Origin: Anaerolineaceae bacterium
Lineage (GTDB): Bacteria > Chloroflexota > Anaerolineae > 4572-78
Assembly: GCA_024762375.1 (NCBI GenBank)
Contig: JANTHQ010000030.1
Coordinates: forward strand, 1 to 11,652
Direction: 5' to 3'
Length of the DNA: 11,652 nt
This document shows, one piece after another, positions 7,288 to 11,652 of the stretch. The notes below the pieces were generated by a model. It was not told the origin of the DNA. It saw nothing but the letters and a program-made list of their open reading frames with translations, and ran no database searches. A program made the translations under genes and the position numbers. How positions within the stretch are numbered: position 1 is the stretch's first letter; every line of letters begins with the position of its first letter.

Positions 7288-8106
7288 CTAATTTATCAAC
7301 GTGCCGAAATCTGATACTTGACCCAACAGCGCGTTTTCCACATAACCCGGTTCCAACCCACTGAAAATCATCGCCTGCATCGGCGGCATTGCCAGCGTCA
7401 AATGGTACATATCGCGCACTTTCGTGAACATTCCACCAGTGACATCCGCCGCCTGCGAGCCATTCAACGATGCGGCAATTTCGTCCCAATTTGCCGAATC
7501 GATATCCTCAATCAATTCGGCATCGGGATTGGTTTTGGGGTCGCCGATGTACACCCCATCCACATCGCTTGCCAGCAAAATTCGTTCCGGGTTCAACTCA
7601 CGCGCCAGATTGTCGAAAATTTTCTCGGTCGAAACAATATTCATCCCCTGCACAGCATCAATCGCGGCATCGCCGTATACCACCGGCACCAGCCCGTGAT
7701 TCAGCGAGGCTTTGAGCGAATATGTTTCCATATACATCAGTTGATTTTTGCGGGTGCGTGCGCTGGCAAACGGCTGAAACTGCACCGCCGGAATGCCTGC
7801 ATCCAATAGCACATCCATCACAATTCGGTTCAACCGGCTGGCCGCAGCGACCACTTCCACCAGCCCGCGCCAACTTTCAGGGCCCAAATCGCCCTGAATT
7901 GTTTTGTATTTTGATGCCGCAACGTGTCCAAAACTCCCCGACCCGTGCCCGATAATCAACCCCAGCGAGTCGCCGCGCGCGTCCAGCGCCGATTTGATTT
8001 CTGCCGCCAGCCGTTTCAGTACGGGCATATTCGGCGTGTTCGGTTGTGTTTTATCGGTGATAATTGAGCCACCGAGTTTTAAAAGTACCAATTCTTTATC
8101 AGCCAT
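7288..8106 (-). CDS. ipk: Isopentenyl phosphate kinase (amino acid kinase family)
   Basis: A 272-residue amino-acid-kinase-fold protein. It phosphorylates isopentenyl phosphate to isopentenyl diphosphate with ATP, the last step of the alternative (archaeal-type) mevalonate route. Residues 10-19 are KLGGSIITDK. HGSGSFGHVAASKY at 54-67 contains H61, equivalent to the catalytic histidine of archaeal enzymes, which separates IPK from glutamate 5-kinase and UMP kinase. YGDAAID (144-150), ILLASDVDGVY (177-187), DVTGGMFTKV (221-230) and a LLGQVSDFGTLI end all follow archaeal IPK. The archaeal SGD at the third loop is STE here (159-161). ATG 8106 is chosen; an in-frame TTG at 8118 would add four residues. 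It lies downstream of the tRNA-Sec gene on the same strand. Confidence 0.88.
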   Translation of the reverse strand: MADKELVLLKLGGSIITDKTQPNTPNMPVLKRLAAEIKSALDARGDSLGLIIGHGSGSFGHVAASKYKTIQGDLGPESWRGLVEVVAAASRLNRIVMDVLLDAGIPAVQFQPFASARTRKNQLMYMETYSLKASLNHGLVPVVYGDAAIDAVQGMNIVSTEKIFDNLARELNPERILLASDVDGVYIGDPKTNPDAELIEDIDSANWDEIAASLNGSQAADVTGGMFTKVRDMYHLTLAMPPMQAMIFSGLEPGYVENALLGQVSDFGTLIN

Positions 8107-8153
8107 AATTTTGTCCAAATTCCAAGTTTAATATTTTTGATTTGCATACAAAA

Positions 8154-8182
8154 TGGAGATTGACACAGTGCGCCAATCTCCA
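8154..8182 (-). terminator. Hairpin after tRNA-Sec, probable intrinsic terminator
   Basis: On the minus strand a 9-bp perfect stem (TGGAGATTG with CAATCTCCA) closes an 11-base loop and is followed by ATTTTG. It lies 18 bases past the tRNA 3' end and 48 bases before the kinase start. The stem is strong but the T run short, so some read-through into the kinase gene is possible. Confidence 0.5.
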
Positions 8183-8199
8183 ACCCTGAAAGCGATTAG

Positions 8200-8295
8200 C
8201 GGGAATGAATGGGAGTCGAACCCACCGACGCCGGCTGCTCGCCGCCGCCCACTGATTTTGAAGACCAGGCGCCCCACCGGGGACGATTCATTCCC
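8200..8295 (-). tRNA. selC: tRNA-Sec (anticodon UCA), selenocysteine tRNA
   Basis: Read on the minus strand this 96-base gene folds as bacterial tRNA-Sec. The acceptor stem is 8 bp (GGGAATGA with TCATTCCC, discriminator G). The D-stem has 6 bp (CGTCCC/GGGGCG) around a 4-base CGGT loop. The anticodon stem is CTGGT/ATCAG, with loop CTTCAAA giving anticodon UCA (8261-8259). The variable arm is 26 bases and can form about eight pairs with one G-G mismatch. The T-arm is GTGGG-TTCGACT-CCCAT. The 8+5 acceptor/T arrangement, long D-stem and long variable arm are hallmarks of tRNA-Sec and exclude serine or suppressor tRNAs. No 3' CCA is encoded. Its presence implies UGA recoding through SelA, SelB and SelD encoded elsewhere. 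Confidence 0.95.
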
Positions 8296-8318
8296 TCGTT
8301 TTTCTTTCAACCCATTCG

Positions 8319-8346
8319 ATTTTACAGATTATGGCTATTCTGGCAA
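8319..8346 (-). promoter_or_regulatory. Candidate promoter of the tRNA-Sec gene
   Basis: On the minus strand, -35 TTGCCA (8346-8341) and -10 TAAAAT (8324-8319), each 5/6 to consensus, with a 16-base spacer. This leaves about 16 bases of 5' leader for RNase P removal. It lies in the 151-base gap shared with the divergent DUF6391 gene. Confidence 0.5.
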
Positions 8347-8446
8347 AAATAGCGGCGGCAGATGGGTTAAAATCACCAGCGCGAAATTCGCCCATTCGGC
8401 CGTTTATCGGTAGAATACAGACATAAAATGAAAGCAGGTTATCCGT

Positions 8447-8953
8447 ATGGGACTTTTCGACATTTATCCAATCATCAATATCCGCCGCAATCACGGATTG
8501 GAACACGCCACCATCCACGTGCTTTCCGAGCGCGTGCCGCATCTCTCGGTGGTGGGGCGCAGCGATATGGGCGGTTTTACGCTTTACGGCAACATTTCTA
8601 CCGAAGCCGTCACCGATGCGGCCAATGAAGCCTTGCGCCGCCTGCGCAACGGGCACGCCGAACTGGCAGTGCATCCCCGTTGCGGCACAATTTTGGCCAC
8701 CACCGGCGTGATGACCGGGCTGGCATCGTTTGCCGCCATCAGTTTGGATGGAACCCGCAAGCGGTTTCGGTGGGGAGCCGTGCCGCAGGTCATCATGGCG
8801 GCCACGCTGGCAGCCATCGCCTCTCAACCATTGGGGTTAATTTTGCAGGAAAAATTCACGGTCACGGGCGTGCCCGGCTCGTTAGAAATTGTGGACATCA
8901 AACGCAGTCAAAACGGGCAGATGACCATCCACCGCGTGCGAACACGGCAATAA
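8447..8953 (+). CDS. DUF6391 family membrane protein
   Basis: A 168-residue protein that fits DUF6391, a family of unknown function in cyanobacteria and Chloroflexota (recognised by pattern, not by search). Conserved-looking blocks are NHGLEHATIHVL (15-26), GRSDMGGFTLYGNIST (37-52), a helical VTDAANEALRRLRNGHAELAVHP (55-77) and HPRCGT (76-81). Two hydrophobic stretches follow, at about 80-100 and 111-134, which could be membrane segments. HGLEH (16-20) reads as HxxEH, the inverted zinc-site order of M16 peptidases, with further possible ligands H24, H76 and C79; a metal site is my inference. ATG 8447 has a weak GCAGG site about 10 bases upstream. The holA gene starts 2 bases after its stop, so the two are cotranscribed. 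Confidence 0.8.
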   Translation: MGLFDIYPIINIRRNHGLEHATIHVLSERVPHLSVVGRSDMGGFTLYGNISTEAVTDAANEALRRLRNGHAELAVHPRCGTILATTGVMTGLASFAAISLDGTRKRFRWGAVPQVIMAATLAAIASQPLGLILQEKFTVTGVPGSLEIVDIKRSQNGQMTIHRVRTRQ

Positions 8954-8955
8954 CC

Positions 8956-9933
8956 ATGTTTTACATCTTTCACGGCGAAGACGATTTTTCGGCAAAAGAA
9001 AAACTGGCACAATTGCGAAAATCGCTTGGCGACGACCCGGCGATGGTCGATTTGAACGCCACCGAAATTGACGGCAAAAACGCCAGCATCGGCGAAATTG
9101 TGAATGCCGCCAATGCCCTGCCATTTCTGTCGCCCAAACGGCTGGTGGTGGTTACAAATTTTCTGGGGCGATTCGGGCGCAGCAAAAACGATGCCGAGCA
9201 GATGGAAAAACTGATTTCCGTGCTGAAAACCCTGCCCGAAACCACCGAACTGGTTTTTTGGGATACCGCCACATTGAAAAAAAATCATCCCGTGATGAAA
9301 TTCGGGATGCTGCAGAAAAACTGTGTTCACTATTTTGGCGCGCCGCAAAAACAAAATTTACCACGTTGGATTGATGGCCGGGTGAAACAAAAAGGCGCAC
9401 GCATCGAATATCAGGCGGTGCAGGCGCTGGCGACTGTTGTTGGCGATGATTTGCGCGCACTGGATAACGAAATCGAAAAACTGGTGCTGTATGTCGGCAG
9501 CGAACGGCCCATTTCGCTGGCAGATGTAGAATTGCTGTGCCCATACACCGCCGACGCCGAAACATTTGCGATGGCAAACGCCATCGGGCGGCGCGATGTG
9601 CGGGCGGCGCTTGACCAGCTGCACAAACGGCTGGAAGAAGGGCAAAACCCGCTGGCGATTTTGGCCGGTATCGCCAGCCAGTTTCGGGGGTTGCTGGAAG
9701 TGAAAGATATGGCGGCTGCCGGACTCACGCCGATGCAGATTGCCCGTGAAAAGGGCTGGCGCAGTGATTTCGCCGCGAAAAAACGGCTGGAGGAAGCCCG
9801 CAATTTTTCGGGCGAACGGCTGGTGCAGATTTTTTCCATCCTGCGCGATACCGATTTTGCAATTAAAACCGGTGAGATTGAACCGGTGCTGGCGCTGGAC
9901 GTGCTGGTCAGCCGTTTGTGCGGTGTACGATAA
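8956..9933 (+). CDS. holA: DNA polymerase III subunit delta
   Basis: A 325-residue clamp-loader delta subunit. It opens the beta sliding clamp so that the loader (delta, delta', tau/gamma) can place it on DNA. The N terminus MFYIFHGEDDFSAKEKLAQL is the typical HolA start, followed by the DUF/AAA-like domain with ALPFLSPKRLVVVTNFLGRFG near 55-75. The middle region LPRWIDGRVKQKGARIEYQAVQALATVVGDDLRALDNEIEKLVLY and the C-terminal collar domain (AMANAIGRRDVRAALDQLHKRLEEGQNPLAILAGIASQFRGLLEVK) complete the family architecture; as usual there is no Walker A motif. The start ATG 8956 lies 2 bases after the DUF6391 stop with no clear Shine-Dalgarno site, so translation is probably coupled. The frame stays open upstream to 8680 but only inside the DUF6391 gene. 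It converges on the 88-residue ORF. Confidence 0.9.
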   Translation: MFYIFHGEDDFSAKEKLAQLRKSLGDDPAMVDLNATEIDGKNASIGEIVNAANALPFLSPKRLVVVTNFLGRFGRSKNDAEQMEKLISVLKTLPETTELVFWDTATLKKNHPVMKFGMLQKNCVHYFGAPQKQNLPRWIDGRVKQKGARIEYQAVQALATVVGDDLRALDNEIEKLVLYVGSERPISLADVELLCPYTADAETFAMANAIGRRDVRAALDQLHKRLEEGQNPLAILAGIASQFRGLLEVKDMAAAGLTPMQIAREKGWRSDFAAKKRLEEARNFSGERLVQIFSILRDTDFAIKTGEIEPVLALDVLVSRLCGVR

Positions 9934-9935
9934 CG

Positions 9936-10202
9936 CTACGCCACGCCTTTTGCTTTGAGCATCGCCACAAATGCTTTGAGCATCGCTTGCGCATCTCGCG
10001 GGTCGGCATCAAGCTCAATTTTTTCGATGTGGTAGGATGTCACCCAATCGCAATGCCATTCGCTATCGCCCTGTTTTTTGTACAGGTTATAAGTCACATT
10101 TTCGGCTTGAAATGTGTACACTTCAACTTCATCATTATAACCGCGAAACGTGTGGATGACTTCTACGCCGTCAACCGTAACGGCTTCATAAACTTTCGAC
10201 AT
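9936..10202 (-). CDS. Hypothetical 88-residue protein
   Basis: I do not recognise this protein. It has 88 residues, no signal peptide and no membrane segment. The N-terminal half is rich in beta-forming residues (VYEAVTVDGVEVIHTFRGY, EVEVYTFQAENVTYNLYKK), the middle has aromatic WHCDW, and the last 20 residues look like an amphipathic alanine/lysine helix. The start at ATG 10202 is supported by a strong GGAGGG Shine-Dalgarno site 4 bases upstream, and a candidate extended -10 promoter lies at 10233-10241. A TTG at 10274 would give a longer frame but reads across that promoter. The stop is 2 bases from the convergent holA stop. Strong translation signals argue that it is real. Confidence 0.65.
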   Translation of the reverse strand: MSKVYEAVTVDGVEVIHTFRGYNDEVEVYTFQAENVTYNLYKKQGDSEWHCDWVTSYHIEKIELDADPRDAQAMLKAFVAMLKAKGVA

Positions 10203-10232
10203 TTTGCCCTCCGTGCATTGAGTGTTTCCGAT

Positions 10233-10241
10233 ATTATGCCA
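10233..10241 (-). promoter_or_regulatory. Candidate extended -10 promoter of the 88-residue ORF
   Basis: On the minus strand, TGG followed by CATAAT (5/6 to consensus) forms a TGn-extended -10 element. No good -35 is visible. It lies about 30 bases before the ORF start and points away from the crcB promoter. Confidence 0.35.
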
Positions 10242-10267
10242 CAAGTTTGTTTTTCGGGAAAAAGCAA

Positions 10268-10296
10268 TTGACACGAAGCCTGCTCAACACTATAAT
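10268..10296 (+). promoter_or_regulatory. Perfect consensus sigma70 promoter of the crcB operon
   Basis: TTGACA (10268-10273), a 17-base spacer and TATAAT (10291-10296): both hexamers and the spacing match consensus exactly. Transcription should begin near 10303, leaving a leader of about 77 bases before crcB. Confidence 0.8.
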
Positions 10297-10325
10297 GAAT
10301 CTCCCTTGAAAATAGGGTTCAAAAC

Positions 10326-10351
10326 TCCCCTGATTTTTCCGGGGGATTTTT
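10326..10351 (+). terminator. Terminator-like hairpin in the crcB leader (possible attenuator)
   Basis: TCCCC (10326-10330) can pair with GGGGA (10342-10346) around an 11-base T-rich loop, followed at once by TTTTT (10347-10351). It sits between the consensus promoter and the crcB Shine-Dalgarno site, so it could end transcription early. The known fluoride-riboswitch aptamer pattern (GGnGATGG, then CTGATGA near the end) is not evident upstream; only an isolated CTGAT occurs. The stem is short, so this is tentative. Confidence 0.4.
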
Positions 10352-10379
10352 GTGTTTTACGCGACATTGGAGAGAAAAT

Positions 10380-10769
10380 ATGTTACAATACCTATGGATT
10401 GGGTTAGGCGGGTTCTTCGGCGCAAATGCCCGTTTCATCACCCAGCAGTGGGCCGCCAACATTTGGGGCAGCAGTTTTCCATACGGCACGATGATTGCCA
10501 ACGTGACCGGCAGTTTTGTCATCGCTTTTTTTCTGACACTGGCAAGCGGGCGGCTACCCATTTCGCCGGAAATGCGATTGCTGGTCGCGGTCGGATTTTT
10601 GGGTGGGTTCACCACCTTTTCATCGTTCAGTTTTGAAACGTTCAAACTTTTTGAGCAGAGTGGCTGGCAAGCCGCATCCATCAATTTTGTGGGCAACACC
10701 ACACTCGGATTGCTCAGTGTGGTTGCCGGAATCTATCTGGCACGAGTGCTTCAAGCAGGAGGAAACTAA
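10380..10769 (+). CDS. crcB: Fluoride efflux channel Fluc/CrcB
   Basis: A 129-residue CrcB/Fluc protein with four predicted membrane helices, at about 3-20, 34-55, 66-86 and 97-122. These proteins form dual-topology dimers that let fluoride leave the cell. Family marks are GGFFGANARF (10-19), GTMIANVTGSF with pore N41 (36-46), and GFLGGFTTFSSFSFE (72-86), which holds the phenylalanine box residues and the sodium-site region. NFVGNTTLG in the last helix is also typical. ATG 10380 has a GGAGAG Shine-Dalgarno site 5-6 bases upstream. An in-frame start at 10350 would fall in the leader hairpin. The stop overlaps the next start as TAATG. A second crcB copy, if one exists, is not in this window; single genes normally form homodimers. 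Confidence 0.93.
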   Translation: MLQYLWIGLGGFFGANARFITQQWAANIWGSSFPYGTMIANVTGSFVIAFFLTLASGRLPISPEMRLLVAVGFLGGFTTFSSFSFETFKLFEQSGWQAASINFVGNTTLGLLSVVAGIYLARVLQAGGN

Positions 10770-11652
10770 TGCAAATTCTCGGTTCAGCCAAAAAAGTCTC
10801 CATTTATATCGGCGAAAGCGACAAATGGGAACGCAAACCCCTTTATCAAGCAATTTTAGAGTTGCTGAAAACGGAGGACTGCGCCGGCGCGACCGTCACC
10901 CGGGCAATGTCTGGGTTTGGCGCGCACAGCCGGATTCACACAGCCAGCGTGGTGGCACTCTCTGCCGACTTGCCGCTGAAAGTGGAATGGATCGACAACC
11001 CGGTGCGCGTCAAACGGGTGATGCCCAAACTGCGCGAAATGGTCATCGAAGGGTTGATAACCGTGGAAGACGTGGAAGTTGTCGCTTACAGCCACCGTGC
11101 GCTGCGTTCGCTGCCCGCCGATATGCCCGTGCGCGACATTATGCACCGCGAAGTGAGCACGGTCTCGCCCAGCACGCCGCTGGTGCAGGCGATGAATCTG
11201 CTATTGAACAAAATCTATCGCGCATTACCGGTGGTGGATGTCAACCAAAAAGTGGTCGGCATTTTAACTGAAGGGGATTTACTGCGGCACAGCAATTTAC
11301 CCAATGCCAGCGTGCAACTCTTTTTAACCGATGCCGAATTGCAGGCACAATTGCACCGTCTGCAAGAAGAAAATCACACCGTCGCCGACGCGATGACCAG
11401 CCCGGCTATCACCATTACCGATGATACCCCCATCACTGAGGCGATGGAAACGATGCTGGAAAACGATATCAAACGCCTGCCGGTGGTTGATGCGGACGGC
11501 AAATTACAGGGGGTTTTCAGCCGGGTGGATATCCTCCGCGCGCTGGCACAACCGCCGGTGGCCGCTTTGCCGCGTCAGTCCATCTCGGTGGGAGCAGACA
11601 CAACAGTCGGCGAAGTGATGCTCATTTCCGTACCGACGGTCAAACAGGATGC
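10769..11652 (+). CDS. DUF190 and CBS-domain fusion protein (3' end beyond window)
   Basis: The frame is open from ATG 10769 to the window end, 294 codons without a stop. Residues about 1-110 are a DUF190 domain, a PII-like fold, with KPLYQAILELLKTEDCAGATVTRAMSGFGAHSRIHT at 23-58. Residues about 120-175 (VRDIMHREVSTVSPSTPLVQAM, ALPVVDVNQKVVGILTEGDLLRH) and 204-260 (TVADAMTSPAITITDDTP, RLPVVDADGKLQGVFSRVDILRAL) are CBS domains. A third seems to start near 270. CBS pairs bind adenine nucleotides, so this is probably a cytosolic sensor or regulator. The start overlaps the crcB stop by one base (TAATG) behind an AGGAGG site. DUF190 genes are often found beside crcB, which suggests a role in fluoride export or its control; the mechanism is unknown. 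Confidence 0.88.
   Translation, partial: MQILGSAKKVSIYIGESDKWERKPLYQAILELLKTEDCAGATVTRAMSGFGAHSRIHTASVVALSADLPLKVEWIDNPVRVKRVMPKLREMVIEGLITVEDVEVVAYSHRALRSLPADMPVRDIMHREVSTVSPSTPLVQAMNLLLNKIYRALPVVDVNQKVVGILTEGDLLRHSNLPNASVQLFLTDAELQAQLHRLQEENHTVADAMTSPAITITDDTPITEAMETMLENDIKRLPVVDADGKLQGVFSRVDILRALAQPPVAALPRQSISVGADTTVGEVMLISVPTVKQD

Noticed and set aside
8200..8295. tRNA-Ser or a UGA suppressor tRNA
   Set aside because: The 8-bp acceptor stem, 6-bp D-stem with 4-base loop and UCA anticodon fit only tRNA-Sec.
8680..8955. Upstream extension of the holA frame
   Set aside because: It overlaps DUF6391 in another frame; the family N terminus MFYIFHGEDD starts at 8956.
10297..10379. Fluoride (crcB) riboswitch
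   Set aside because: The conserved opening GGnGATGG and closing CTGATGA segments could not be placed in the short leader, so I list only a hairpin, not a riboswitch.
1..11652. A selenoprotein gene with in-frame UGA near the tRNA-Sec
   Set aside because: All recognised genes are complete without read-through and I saw no frame continuing past a TGA with family similarity.
1..11652. CRISPR array, insertion sequence, prophage or toxin-antitoxin unit
   Set aside because: No regularly spaced repeats, transposase or integrase motifs, or paired small toxin-like ORFs are visible.

Overview
This is a bacterial chromosomal window of mixed housekeeping and accessory genes. All ORFs are densely packed with standard bacterial features: sigma70-type promoters, Shine-Dalgarno sites and 1-4 base gene overlaps. 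Several genes point to a member of Chloroflexota (Anaerolineae/Caldilineae-like). These are an archaeal-type isopentenyl phosphate kinase (rare in bacteria outside that phylum), a DUF6391 protein, and a DUF190-CBS fusion next to a Fluc/CrcB channel. The phylum call is inference. The window ends inside genes on both sides and shows no insertion sequence, prophage, CRISPR array or rRNA.

Layout. (1) 1-1047, plus strand: the C-terminal part of a MiaB-type tRNA methylthiotransferase, then a GNAT acetyltransferase. (2) 1048-1301: a 254-base gap between convergent genes, holding a purine-rich stretch inside a 10-bp perfect inverted repeat. (3) 6543 down to 1302, minus strand: a tight six-gene operon of LMW protein phosphatase, fructosamine-kinase family protein, HAL2-type PAP phosphatase, DUF2103 protein, Uup-like ABC-F ATPase and SAM methyltransferase. 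It is driven by a good promoter at 6560-6588. (4) 6648-7268, plus: YigZ/IMPACT protein, read from a divergent promoter that shares its -35 region with the operon promoter. (5) 8106-7288, minus: isopentenyl phosphate kinase. (6) 8295-8200, minus: a selenocysteine tRNA (anticodon UCA), with its own promoter and a downstream hairpin. (7) 8447-9933, plus: DUF6391 membrane protein and DNA polymerase III delta. (8) 10202-9936, minus: an 88-residue orphan. (9) 10268-11652, plus: a perfect consensus promoter, a leader with a terminator-like hairpin, CrcB/Fluc, then a DUF190 protein with at least two CBS domains that runs off the end.

How they work together. The phosphatase and fructosamine kinase are a recurrent bacterial pair that fits repair of ribose-glycated proteins. 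The PAP phosphatase clears the by-product of sulfate assimilation and sulfotransfer. The kinase implies an isopentenyl-phosphate route to IPP. CrcB plus the DUF190-CBS protein looks like a fluoride-export unit with a nucleotide-sensing partner. The tRNA-Sec means the organism probably recodes UGA as selenocysteine, although no selA, selB, selD or evident selenoprotein lies in the window.
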